Assembly (NCBI RefSeq): GCF_001742145.1 | Contig: NZ_CP015749.1 | Span: 2,294,001 to 2,358,000 of the forward strand | From: Pectobacterium parmentieri | Lineage (GTDB): Bacteria > Pseudomonadota > Gammaproteobacteria > Enterobacterales > Enterobacteriaceae | Direction: 5' to 3' | Length of the DNA stretch: 64,000 bases | Shown here: piece after piece, positions 51,151-59,976 of the stretch | How the letters are laid out: each line of letters opens with the position of its first letter | How positions within the stretch are numbered: position 1 is the first letter of the stretch | Made by a program: the position numbers and the translations under genes | Notes under the pieces: generated by a model | Database searches by the model: none | Seen by the model: only the letters and a program-made list of their open reading frames with translations | Told to the model about the DNA's origin: nothing

Positions 51151-51274
51151 AACTATGCATCCTTGCATTTAAATTATTATTAATTGTCGTCCTGACAACA
51201 TACCAATATCACCATTGAATTAAAAATCAAGCAATTCTTAAAAATATATTTACGCTACCTGATTTCGTTTACAG

Positions 51275-51664
51275 TCACTTTTTTTCAGGTAACGGTTCAT
51301 TAAGTTGGTGCGATTTCACCCCATATTTATTGGCGTTATACTGCCACAGGGAAAACTGCTCTTTATAACGGTTGTTTTGCTGTTCAAGCATTGCCATCTC
51401 GTTTTCAATATGTCGTATTCTCTGCGCCGCAATTTTCAGGCTGGCGGGTTTCTTTGGTTCAACGCGGCTTGTCTGTATCATTTTCTTTTTCATTAAATAG
51501 GCCGTCACGATATCTTTATGCATATTCAATGACTGACGACTGGGTTTCTTTCCGATAAATTTTTCAACTTCGATACAAAGCGCTTCCCATGTTAATTTTC
51601 CTTGCCAGCCCTGAAGCGTTTTTTTAATGACTGTGATATCTGATGATGTTAAATGTTTTGCCAT
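51275..51664 (-). CDS. Small accessory protein of the recombinase module (TnpC/GmtX-like)
   Basis: This 129-residue protein has an N-terminal helical domain (T-S-S-D-I-T-V-I-K-K-T-L-Q-G-W then L-T-W-E-A-L-C) followed by a coiled-coil (about residues 75-110, I-R-H-I-E-N-E-M-A-M-L-E-Q-Q-N-N-R). Recombinase modules such as Tn554 and the Gamma-Mobile-Trio carry a small helper of this kind after the large recombinase. It starts 49 bp beyond the 555-residue recombinase gene. The exact family name is uncertain. Confidence 0.65.
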   Translation of the reverse strand: MAKHLTSSDITVIKKTLQGWQGKLTWEALCIEVEKFIGKKPSRQSLNMHKDIVTAYLMKKKMIQTSRVEPKKPASLKIAAQRIRHIENEMAMLEQQNNRYKEQFSLWQYNANKYGVKSHQLNEPLPEKK

Positions 51665-51712
51665 ACGGCCTCCTGATGATTAATTTTTATAAGATATTTT
51701 CATTTTTTTGCT

Positions 51713-53380
51713 CTACATTTTCTCTAAAACAGATAATACGGCTTCGTGGTGCGCCACCCATTTATCCGCACCAAAATACGCGTCTTTCACTGCCTTTTTC
51801 GCCATCCGAAGGTGCTGACGGATTTTTTTGACAGGCTCATGCCCGTTCATTCCCCCTGCCCAGCCGTAATGCAACGCGCTGGCTAATTTCTTGCAGGGGA
51901 GCATCAGGTAGTCATGAACACAATAACCGTAGGGCGTGACGTGAACCGCACCGTGATCCGGCTCTTCTGTGATAACCGGAATACTGACAGGCAGAGCGTA
52001 GCCATGAGCACCCAGCTTCAGCTCTTTGATTTTCTCGTGCATCTCTTCCTGAGAGACATGATTATAGGCACGGTTCTGCATGACACTGACTCTGCCTGAC
52101 CATTTAGCGATCTCCATTTCTGAAAGTTCCCCCTGATGCGCCAGCGTGTTGAGAAGGTGCCTCGGTTGATGGGAGCGCAGAAATAAGGGGTTCCCCTCAT
52201 CATCGGTATAACCATGACGTGCAAAGATATTCTTCACCGTGCCGGAAGGTCTCATCTTTGCAATATCAGAGGCAAAGAAATGATACGCTGGCCTGCAAAT
52301 CTGAACGTCCCGCGTCTCCCTTTTCTCACAGCCCTGATATTTGTTCAGCAGACACAGCGCATTGCTATATCGCACAGACTTTTCTTTATCAAACCAGGGA
52401 AAATCCGCAGGCAGACACGGCATCACCTTCTCGTTTACAGAGCGTGCAGCAGTCTCAGGTTTTGCTGAACATGTTTGATTTTCTGCCCGTTTCGCTATTG
52501 AACGGGCCTTTTCCGACAGAAGGCGTAACCGGCTGACCGCTTTTCTGGCAACCGGCACCATAACATCAGGCACCCACTTGATAGTGGCCCCATAGCCCTT
52601 GACGGCATGAAAGCGAAGCCCGTAACGCTCCACGCCATTTTTATCTTTCCGGGTGATCTCACAGTCTGCCGGTAATGCCAGAATTTCTGAAATACGGTTT
52701 GGTGAGCACATCAGCAGGGCAAAGACCGAGGTGGTAAACAAATCCCGCTCACTGAGTTCATCATCCGGTCGTGAAAAAATTTCAGCGATAGCGAGTAAAG
52801 CCCGTTCGTCCGGTAATTTATGCTTTCTGTCCGGATCTTCTTTCTCAGGCAGGTAATGATTTTTGAAATCGGGTTTAGCCGGATTGCACCAGCGAAAAAA
52901 ACCACAGCTAACGAAGCGGTGGGTCGTAAGAAACTGCGCCAGTTTTTCAAGCTGTGTGCCACACTGGTATAACACATTATCTTTATAATACTGTCTGGCG
53001 GTCTGCATCGCTTCATCCAGCACCAGAACCGACGTGTTATAAATATGGGCATTCCGGCAAACCTGCAACAGCGCTTTTTCCAGACACCTCAGAGCCATGA
53101 GTGCCGCACCGTGACTTTTGACCGGGCGTAACGCCTGCTGGTAACGGATATAGCTTTTGGCAAAAGAAATGAAATCGCTGTCCATGGCACATTCATTGCT
53201 GACTGCGCCTCTCCCCGTCCCCAGCTTGCAAAACGTTGCAATGCCTTTCCAGACAGGTGAATGCCAGTTTAAATCCGCACCAAATACGGTCAGCTTATCC
53301 CGGCAAAAAGCAATAAAATCACCGGTATTCTTTTCCACACTCAACCCGGCCTGAGATTTGAATACGGTCACGTTACCCAT
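51713..53380 (-). CDS. Large tyrosine recombinase of the trio (GmtZ/TnpB-like)
   Basis: This 555-residue protein starts at ATG 53380, inside the last codons of the preceding gene and behind GAGGTGG. The catalytic domain shows C-S-P-N-R-I-S-E-I-L-A-L-P with Arg, then H-Q-P-R-H-L-L-N-T-L-A-H (His-x2-Arg), then A-K-W-S-G-R and a Tyr in N-R-A-Y-N-H. The H-L-L-N-T-L-A ... A-K-W-S-G-R pattern is typical of the long integrases in recombinase-trio elements. It is the third of three overlapping recombinase genes. Confidence 0.78.
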   Translation of the reverse strand: MGNVTVFKSQAGLSVEKNTGDFIAFCRDKLTVFGADLNWHSPVWKGIATFCKLGTGRGAVSNECAMDSDFISFAKSYIRYQQALRPVKSHGAALMALRCLEKALLQVCRNAHIYNTSVLVLDEAMQTARQYYKDNVLYQCGTQLEKLAQFLTTHRFVSCGFFRWCNPAKPDFKNHYLPEKEDPDRKHKLPDERALLAIAEIFSRPDDELSERDLFTTSVFALLMCSPNRISEILALPADCEITRKDKNGVERYGLRFHAVKGYGATIKWVPDVMVPVARKAVSRLRLLSEKARSIAKRAENQTCSAKPETAARSVNEKVMPCLPADFPWFDKEKSVRYSNALCLLNKYQGCEKRETRDVQICRPAYHFFASDIAKMRPSGTVKNIFARHGYTDDEGNPLFLRSHQPRHLLNTLAHQGELSEMEIAKWSGRVSVMQNRAYNHVSQEEMHEKIKELKLGAHGYALPVSIPVITEEPDHGAVHVTPYGYCVHDYLMLPCKKLASALHYGWAGGMNGHEPVKKIRQHLRMAKKAVKDAYFGADKWVAHHEAVLSVLEKM

Positions 53381-54677
53381 GCGCCACCTCGTCATTATTC
53401 TGGTGAGTGAAAGGTCTGAAATAAAGGCACTGATGACACGGAATGGCTGTCGCACAGGATGAACAGCTTTTTACTTTCGGCTTTTCTTTCCCAAGAAAAA
53501 CATCGGCAATAAAGGATAATTTGTCAGAAACAGCCTGGTTAATCCTGACGACACTATCCGGTAAATTTTCAACATAAATCCCGGCACAGGCGGTGGAAGA
53601 GTGATCTAACAACTCTGCAATGTATTGCACATCATACCCGTCACGCGCCATCCTGGTGCCAAGGGTATAACGGAGTCGTCGGGGACTTATTTTCATGATT
53701 TCACCGGTTCTTTCAGAGATGACCTGCTCGGTATTAACCACGTTGATCAGTGCATCATTAACCCCGTTTCGGGAAGCATGAAGTCTGTCCGACGCCAGTA
53801 ACGCCGTCATATTCTGACCTTCGCTCAGACGACATTGCGACTCACACAGAAAAACAGGCACATCCTCTTTTTCTGCCGGTTGAAGCGCCCTGCCGATAAC
53901 CTTCTCAATCCGGCTTACCGACGCCTCTGCCTGTTGCCTGACAATATCAAACAGATATTTATCAACGTTCAGGAGCCTGAAGGTCGTCCTGAATCCGCCC
54001 CCCTGTTTGATCCTGGGGAAGTTGATGAAATAGCCAGCATCACTATTATTCTCTTCTTTTATGTCCTGATATTTTAATGAGGTGATTTGCAAGGGTCGTC
54101 TTCCGGTCAGGCTGACCAGCAATGCCATTGCAGACTCAGACAGCGTGATCCTGCCGTTTTTCCCGGCATGGTGGATCGCCCTGTTTAATCCCTTATGCTC
54201 CGTATCCGTTAAGGGGCCCTTTTCAGGGCTTTCCTGTTTTACAACGTCTCCGGGCGCTTTAACCTTTATTCTCATGGCTTTCAACAGCGTAATGGCATTG
54301 TCATCGATACCCGTATAACCCAGGGAATGCCACTTAATCAGAAAACTTCTCAGCACCATCAGACTTGCCAGCGGCGTTGCAGGTGAAGCTCTGTAATTCA
54401 GGATCGCTGACTCATCAATATAATCAGGGAACATCTCACGGATAAACCGCTTCAGGCTGTTATTGATATTCATCACATAACTTGCACTTTTTTTACAGGC
54501 AAAAAAAGCCAGTGTATTGAGATACCCCTCATGCAATGACGGGGTTAATGTTTGCAATACAGAATAAACATTGACCGTATTATCCTTATCCAGGTGCCAC
54601 CGTGTATCGGAGAGAGAAAATGAATAACCTGAACGTGTTGCCATTAAACAGGGTTTGTTTTCTTTCACTTTATTCAT
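53373..54677 (-). CDS. Middle tyrosine recombinase of the trio (GmtY-like)
   Basis: This 434-residue tyrosine recombinase has the first catalytic Arg in T-G-R-R-P-L-Q-I-T-S-L, and the box II region reads S-P-R-R-L-R-Y-T-L-G-T-R, so the usual His of H-x2-R is replaced by Arg. Then it has L-L-D-H-S and the Tyr in A-G-I-Y-V-E. The C-terminus has a Cys set (C-S-S-C-A-T-A-I-P-C-H-Q-C) that could bind zinc. It overlaps the first recombinase gene by 4 bp and the third by 8 bp. Confidence 0.78.
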   Translation of the reverse strand: MNKVKENKPCLMATRSGYSFSLSDTRWHLDKDNTVNVYSVLQTLTPSLHEGYLNTLAFFACKKSASYVMNINNSLKRFIREMFPDYIDESAILNYRASPATPLASLMVLRSFLIKWHSLGYTGIDDNAITLLKAMRIKVKAPGDVVKQESPEKGPLTDTEHKGLNRAIHHAGKNGRITLSESAMALLVSLTGRRPLQITSLKYQDIKEENNSDAGYFINFPRIKQGGGFRTTFRLLNVDKYLFDIVRQQAEASVSRIEKVIGRALQPAEKEDVPVFLCESQCRLSEGQNMTALLASDRLHASRNGVNDALINVVNTEQVISERTGEIMKISPRRLRYTLGTRMARDGYDVQYIAELLDHSSTACAGIYVENLPDSVVRINQAVSDKLSFIADVFLGKEKPKVKSCSSCATAIPCHQCLYFRPFTHQNNDEVAHG

Positions 54678-55864
54678 AACATCTCCCTGATGATTTCTTG
54701 CTGAACAGCCAGTGAGGTTTCATTTGCCTTTTTAGTAAGATGTCTTTTGTTGTAGATCATCGCCATCTCAGAGCCTGGCACCCAGCCCATACAATACACT
54801 CTGCATTGCCCTTCTCTCACCTCAGAAAGACCATGGGCGTCTGACATGGAAGAAAAGTGATCATTCCATGTGTGTCTCAGTTGATGCCCGGTTACCCCGT
54901 ACAACTCCGGTGAGCACTGGCTAATCGTATGGATAATTTTCCGGTAAGCCGACATCGACAGGGGATTTCCCTCTGTATCCCCTTTCTTATAGGTAATAAA
55001 AAGAAAATCATTTTTCTTTGCATTTCTTATTTTTAGCCTGTCTTGCTGGATGTAATTATATAATTCAGACATGACCGCTTCCTCAGAGAGGAGCACCCTT
55101 CCCCGCGTTTTGACAAGCGGCTGCTTAACCCTTGGATCTGATTTGTCATTGGCGCGGCGCTGGATAGTAATAGAGGAACAGGCAAAATCAATATCACTGA
55201 TCCGGAGATTTAAAAGCTCACCGGCTCTGACCCCGTAACTGAACAGTAATAAAATGATGAGCCTGTTCCGTGTCTGAACCGCAGGAGAAAACGGATTTAA
55301 TGCAGACCCGACGCTGACTACATTAAACAGAATATCTTGCTGCGCCTTCGTTAAGGACTTTTCAGGGATATAGTCACGGTATCCGTCAGAATCAGGTCTT
55401 TTATTTTTCAGTTCAGCCACCATCCTTGTGATCCTGGCGTCAAGATTTACGTCTACCGAATGCGGTAAGTGATGATGGTATAGCCAGTCAAGGTAATGGC
55501 AAATAAACGTCAGCCTGAAATACTTTGTCGGCGCTTTCACACTTCTGCTACCGGACGTTTTTTTCCTATTTTTGAAGTTTTCCGAAGCGAAATCAGCCAG
55601 CGCATCAATTTCATAAGAACTTAAAAATTCCATTCGGGTGATCCGATCCACGATGTCTATTTTTCTCATATGAAAAAATCGATAAAGTAATACCAGACTT
55701 CCGGCAACCACCTCCATTGTATTAATCGACACCGATTTGCTCCTGACGTTTGTCGTTATATAAAGATTAGGATCAAAAAGCGGCTCTCCTGTCAGACTGT
55801 TAATAATATGGCAATATCGCTCACCATTATCAAACATAAATGTATTCGTTCTAATATGATCCAT
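54674..55864 (-). CDS. First tyrosine recombinase of the trio module
   Basis: This 396-residue recombinase has a SAM-like core-binding region (about residues 95-175) and a catalytic domain: Arg in Y-G-V-R-A-G-E-L-L-N-L-R, the H-Q-L-R-H-T-W-N-D box (His-x2-Arg), then G-W-V-P-G-S and Tyr in A-M-I-Y-N-K-R. It is the first gene of a leftward, overlapping set of three recombinases plus a small helper. The promoter should lie in the AT-rich DNA right of 55870. Confidence 0.82.
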   Translation of the reverse strand: MDHIRTNTFMFDNGERYCHIINSLTGEPLFDPNLYITTNVRSKSVSINTMEVVAGSLVLLYRFFHMRKIDIVDRITRMEFLSSYEIDALADFASENFKNRKKTSGSRSVKAPTKYFRLTFICHYLDWLYHHHLPHSVDVNLDARITRMVAELKNKRPDSDGYRDYIPEKSLTKAQQDILFNVVSVGSALNPFSPAVQTRNRLIILLLFSYGVRAGELLNLRISDIDFACSSITIQRRANDKSDPRVKQPLVKTRGRVLLSEEAVMSELYNYIQQDRLKIRNAKKNDFLFITYKKGDTEGNPLSMSAYRKIIHTISQCSPELYGVTGHQLRHTWNDHFSSMSDAHGLSEVREGQCRVYCMGWVPGSEMAMIYNKRHLTKKANETSLAVQQEIIREML

Positions 55865-56043
55865 GACCTCTCCTTAAAATATTTTACAAAAGCACTCTAG
55901 GTGCAATATATTATTAAATTACAAATAATAAATTTACAAAAAAATCTTAAGAAAATGACAAGACAATAATAATTAAATTTATTTTTAATCAATAGGATAA
56001 TAACGATATTTTTTACATTTAATATCTATGGTGTACTTAATAA

Positions 56044-56206
56044 ATTTTAAGTACACCTGAGACTTAATAACGCCACGTAAAACTTTTAAACAAAAGCCCT
56101 CATTAAAAACCGTCAAATATTCTGTAAAATATATAGCCTTTATTGATTGAAATTCTTTACACTTTTAAAATACTTTTCTTTTTTCAATCGCGGTCAATAT
56201 CCATTC
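56044..56206. repeat. Direct repeat, copy 1 (interrupted by IS903-like element)
   Basis: These 163 bp, starting ATTTTAAGTACACCTGAGAC, recur at 59576-59737 with about one difference in ten. Both end with CGCGGTCAATATCCATTC, which in copy 2 is the 3' end of the alpA-like gene. Copy 1 is cut here by the insertion sequence, so an alpA remnant once stood here too. Confidence 0.82.
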
Positions 56207-57263
56207 GGCTTTGTTGAATAAATCGAACTTTTAAGTGATTGGCAGATCTGATCGTTACGTCCGTTGCGACATCAGACTCCCATGGCAAAGCAAAAATTTA
56301 AAATCACCAACTGGCCCGCGTACAACAAAGCGCTCAGACAGCGCGGTTCCCTGACTGTCTAGCTTGATAAGTCAGTCATTGCGGCATGGACGGAGAATAC
56401 GACACCCGCACATCGTGGCCGCCCACGCCACTACACCGATATGGCTATCACCACCGTTCTGATGATGAAGCGCGTGTTTAACCTTTCGTTACGGGCGTTG
56501 CAGGGCTTCGTTGACTCTATATTTTTCAGTTGATGGGAGTGGCTCTCGCTTGCCCCGATTATTCACTGGTCAGAAAACGTGCAAAGACCGTTAATATCAG
56601 CATTAAAACTCCAACACGCGGTGAGATTGAACATCTGGTGATTGACGCTACCGGACTGAAGGTATTCGGTGAAGGGGAATGGAAGATCCGGCAACATGGG
56701 GCAGATAAGCGCAGAGTATGTAGAAAACTCCATCTGGCAACAGACAGTGTAACGCATGAGATTATCTGTGCCGATTTATCTCTCAGTGGAACAACTAAGG
56801 CACAGGCACTCCCCGCATTAATAAGCCAGACTCACCGCAAAATCAAACAAGCCTCAGCAGATGGAGCTTACGATGTCTGCTACTGCCATGATGCCCTGAT
56901 GAAGAAAAAAATCAGGCCGCTCATCCCACCGCGAAACGGTGCACAATACTGGCCCGATAAGTACCATGAACATAACCATGCCGTGGCGAATCAGCACCTG
57001 AGTGGTAGCAATGACGTCTGGAAAAAGAAAGTGGGTTATCACCGCCGTTCAGTGGCGGAAACAGCGATGTTACGCATCAAAACGTTACTGGGTAGTCATC
57101 TGAGCCTGCGGGAGTATGACGCCCAAGTAGGTGAAGCGCTGGCAATGGTCAAAGCGCTTCACCGGATGACGTTGTTGAGTATGCCGGACAGCGTTAGGAT
57201 CGCATAACAATGGTTCCAGCGGGAGCTATCCTGTCGGCTGACTCTGATTTATTCAACAAAGCC
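56207..57263. mobile_element. IS903-like insertion sequence (IS5 family), decayed
   Basis: The element is 1057 bp, the standard IS903 length, bounded by GGCTTTGTTGAATAAATC (56207-56224) and its complement (57246-57263). No 9-bp target duplication is present (left flank TATCCATTC, right flank GTGTCATAC), so the right side was rearranged. Its transposase gene is inactivated. Confidence 0.92.
56282..57207 (+). pseudogene. IS903-like transposase, nonsense and frameshift
   Basis: The reading starts M-A-K-Q-K-F-K-I-T-N-W-P-A-Y-N-K-A-L but meets TAG at 56360 where Trp (TGG) is expected in L-T-V-W-L. Another disruption in the T-rich run near 56520-56530 shifts the frame before L-M-G-V-A-L. The rest (from 56530) keeps the DDE features V-I-D-A-T-G-L-K, A-D-G-A-Y-D and the R-R-S-V-A-E-T-A-M end region. 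No functional transposase should be made. Confidence 0.9.
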
Positions 57264-57535
57264 GTGTCATACCATCATGTTCGACAACGGAAGGGAGTTC
57301 AGCAGCCACAAGTCAATCTCTGAACGCTGGAGGCGGAAACCTATTTCGCTCACCCGTATGCGTCATATGAGCAGGGTTTGGACGAGAACACGAATGGTCT
57401 TTTAAGGCAGTTTATCCCGAAAGGAACAGACCTTAATCTTAATACGGTGTCGGAAGGGGACTTAAAACGCTATCAGGGCGTGTTGAACAGCAGGCCGCAA
57501 AGTGTCTCGGGTTCAGGCAACCATTGAGGGTATTT
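57264..57535 (+). pseudogene. IS30-type transposase remnant
   Basis: The fragment starts at the IS903 edge and reads F-D-N-G-R-E-F-S-S-H-K then, after a frameshift near 57330, Y-F-A-H-P-Y-A-S-Y-E-Q-G-L-D-E-N-T-N-G-L then L-R-Q-F-I-P-K-G-T-D-L and L-N-S-R-P. These are the last two DDE acidic regions of IS30 transposases. The 5' part is missing. Confidence 0.85.
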
Positions 57536-57991
57536 GAGGGACTAAGAATGGCGGCTTAGCGTTGCACTTCGGATTTGAATGCGCCATTTGCATTCGTTTT
57601 TTAAATCCAGTGAACGATTTTTTCGTCTCCGCTATCTTATTGAAATCCGGCCCCATGAAGTTAATGTATCTATGTGTCATTTATTTTTCCTTTTGTTGTT
57701 CAATAATTACTCATTGCAATACAATTAAAAAATGAAAAGGTCAAATAATATGACAATGATGTGTTATAAATAATGAACCAACTCTGTAAGATTATTTTAA
57801 AATCAGCATAGCAGTCAACCTGCGGTATGATTTTTATTGATCAATTTCTGCATAAGATGTCGGTCAATACAGGGAATTGGTGTTATGATCGGCATCTCTC
57901 AGTCCTGTTGGTGATTTTTTTGATTTGGCGATTGAGCAGATCGGACAATCCGTGCTGAGTTCCCTTCAGCTTAAACATAAGGTAAATAAGT
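57536..57991. other. Gene-free region after the IS remnants
   Basis: About 450 bp shows no gene. GAATGCGCCATTTGCATTCGTTTTTT near 57580-57602 forms a GAATGC/GCATTC hairpin with a T-run and is a possible terminator on the plus strand. An AAGG ribosome site for the next gene occurs near 57979. Confidence 0.4.
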
Positions 57992-58393
57992 ATGAATCAT
58001 TATATGATACCTATTAGCGTTTGTGTGTTTGATGATATATCAATTACATCCTATCCTATAAAAATAGATTGTAATGCGCATGAAGTTTATCCAGAATGTG
58101 GTAATTTTTATCTGGCAAGCATAAGTAATGAGAAAAAGAAGATAATTGCTGCATGTGTTTTTATTTCGTCCATTAAGGACTCTAAATCTCATGAGCTTGC
58201 GTCCATAGCAAAAGAAATATTTGAAAAAAACACTCACACAGAAGAACAACATAAACAAGCAAAAAAACTCCTTGTAAGTCGTCTGAATATTAATGACATG
58301 AACGGAACAATTGTCGAGGTTTTATCACAGAACGAATTAGATATAATTTTTACTGATTTTTATATAAATAATAGTACTAACGGTAGTGCCTGA
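57992..58393 (+). CDS. Protein of unknown function, 133 residues
   Basis: Not recognised. It is a soluble, mixed-structure protein with four or so Cys in its first 60 residues (V-C-V-F, D-C-N-A, E-C-G-N, A-A-C-V-F). The C-terminal half is helical and Lys-rich. It is AT-rich and stands alone on the plus strand between insertion-sequence debris and the leftward small-peptide genes. Confidence 0.55.
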   Translation: MNHYMIPISVCVFDDISITSYPIKIDCNAHEVYPECGNFYLASISNEKKKIIAACVFISSIKDSKSHELASIAKEIFEKNTHTEEQHKQAKKLLVSRLNINDMNGTIVEVLSQNELDIIFTDFYINNSTNGSA

Positions 58394-58586
58394 GTCAGAG
58401 AATATCCTACTTATAAAGTATAATATGAGCATGGTATCAATAAAATTTTTACCATGTTCATTTATATCAGACTATCCATCTTCAAAGTTTATCCACTCTC
58501 TTTAAGGCCAACTACAGCTTCTCGCTCAGAGACAAAAACCGATCTCCGCACCGAGAAATTAACTTATTGTTTGATCTTTTTTATTG

Positions 58587-58808
58587 TCATTGATGTTCTC
58601 CCCAATGTTTCCTTTTTTTAGTGTAAGGGATATCAGCATAATCGTAATTATAACCAATATCACATCCTAAGACTTTAGCAACCTCTGCACTGAAAATAAT
58701 TTTCTGGCAGGTGATTACTTTTTTAGTTCCTTGTTTCTTTTTAGCCTCCGAGAAGTATAAAGGCTCTTGATCTGAAGAAATTTGTTGTTTGAATTTTTTT
58801 ACTGTCAT
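58587..58808 (-). CDS. Small protein with aromatic C-terminal D-I-P-Y motif
   Basis: This 73-residue protein starts at ATG 58808 behind TAGGGAGAAAAG. The N-terminal 45 residues are Lys-rich and helical; the end reads G-Y-N-Y-D-Y-A-D-I-P-Y-T-K-K-R-K-H-W, rich in Tyr and basic residues. The upstream frame at 58820-58929 encodes T-N-Y-V-D-A-P-Y-S-K-R-N-K-Y in a shifted frame, clearly related. Tandem copies with a conserved tail and variable front recall precursor peptides or small toxins, but no family is recognised. Confidence 0.55.
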   Translation of the reverse strand: MTVKKFKQQISSDQEPLYFSEAKKKQGTKKVITCQKIIFSAEVAKVLGCDIGYNYDYADIPYTKKRKHWGEHQ

Positions 58809-58819
58809 AACTTTTCTCC

Positions 58820-58929
58820 CTAATACTTATTTCTTTTGGAATAAGGGGCGTCAACATAATTAGTATGGTACTATCATCGAGAAGTCTTTTAACATCCCAA
58901 TAGATAGCTTCATCATTATTTTTATACAT
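58820..58929 (-). pseudogene. Upstream paralogue of the D-x-P-Y peptide, frameshifted
   Basis: From ATG 58929 (behind AAGAGGTGTT) the frame reads Y-K-N-N-D-E-A-I-Y-W-D-V-K-R-L-L-D-D. A shift near 58868 then gives Y-H-T-N-Y-V-D-A-P-Y-S-K-R-N-K-Y and TAG at 58820. The conserved tail is out of frame with the start, so it is either broken or needs frameshifting. Without a shift, the frame runs on into the next gene. Confidence 0.5.
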
Positions 58930-59575
58930 AACACCTCTTTTCTTACTTTCAATTACTCCTTAACATATTTTGGAATATTAACAATAGGCATTCCTATTTT
59001 TTACAAACCACAATTCAATTAACCAAATACTATCGCAATCTACCCCCTACCACTATCAATCAAAGCGGGCGAGATATAAAAATACTAGGTAATAGAAACC
59101 ACAAACTATTTACCTAACACTCTCCGTGTTACTTATTTTATCAAATAAATAAAAATAATTTAATATTTTTTTAGACTCTGATTTCTGGTCTTAACCTGTG
59201 AATTGTGCAACACATAAAATCATCTTTTATTTTCATTACTTCATCGTAAATCCACTTTCCCACCTTACGGTGTGAGGGGAAACACTACTTTTTCCCTTAC
59301 GGGCACCTTATAAAATCACAATATTTAATATTATGGTTCTACCTCAACCGCTTATCCGATTCTGGCCCTGTTAATTTCACAGAAATTAAACTAGCGTTAT
59401 TATTTAAGTATAGAAAAACTTTATACATTGTCGTTATTTTTAGCTCCTTTGGGAGATATAAAAATAAAGCGATGCCCACTTATATGCTCACTTCGTGAGC
59501 GTGTGGGGTCTACCGACGGTTGCTGCCTCAGGCTAAAAGCAAAACCAAGTTCAACGTCACCCCCTGAGTTTTTTT
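58930..59575. other. Gene-free AT-rich region
   Basis: About 640 bp contains no credible gene. Short hairpins occur: CTCACTTCGTGAG (59489-59501) near a GTGTGGGG run, and CCTTACGGTGTGAGGGG near 59262. They could be remnants of a transfer or replication region. A Pro-rich frame is absent on both strands. Confidence 0.35.
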
Positions 59576-59737
59576 ATTTTAAGTACACCTGAGACTTAAT
59601 AACTCCCCACGAAATCTTTCAACAAAACCCCTCATTAAAATCTTTCAAATATTCTGTAAAATATATAGCCTTTATTGATTGAAATTCTTTACACTTTTAA
59701 ATACATTTCTTTTTTCAATCGCGGTCAATATCCATTC
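59576..59737. repeat. Direct repeat, copy 2 (contains 3' end of alpA-like gene)
   Basis: These 162 bp match 56044-56206. The repeat covers the last 22 or so codons of the AlpA-like gene and its downstream region. The two copies bracket about 3.4 kb of insertion-sequence debris and small genes. Confidence 0.82.
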
Positions 59738-59892
59738 ATCAATTTCATTTTCAACAAATGCGACAGCACGGATACCAATTTTTACGGGGCGGGGAAAACG
59801 CTCTTCACTAATAAGGCGATAGATCCAGGCTTTTCCAAAGCCGGTTTTTCTCATTACTTCGGGGTTAGAATAAGGCGATTCTGGGTATTCAT
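59672..59892 (-). pseudogene. AlpA-family regulator with a frameshift in a C-run
   Basis: The proper start is ATG 59892, behind a GCGAGGAGAG ribosome site, giving M-N-T-Q-N-R-L-I-L-T-P. In the CCCC run (59862-59865 on this strand's complement) one C is missing, so the frame meets TAA. With one more C it would read on as P-E-V-M-R-K-T-G-F-G-K-A-W-I-Y-R-L-I, F-P-R-P-V-K-I-G and V-A-F-V-E-N-E-I-D-E-W-I, a classical AlpA helix-turn-helix. An internal ATG at 59854 could still give 60 residues. AlpA proteins control excision in P4-like islands. Confidence 0.8.
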
Positions 59893-59976
59893 AGTCTCTC
59901 CTCGCTTTTTAGAAGAGACTATATGAAAAGATCAGGGAAACAAGCGAATTTCAGCACATCCAGAATTCGCGTGTTT

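Noticed and set aside
52219..52536. 105-residue plus-strand frame antisense to the large recombinase
   Set aside because: Shadow of the recombinase gene, with no start signal or family match.
55865..56206. AT-rich repeat area considered as a replication origin
   Set aside because: No iteron series or replication-initiator gene nearby; the repeat is better explained as duplicated alpA-region DNA.
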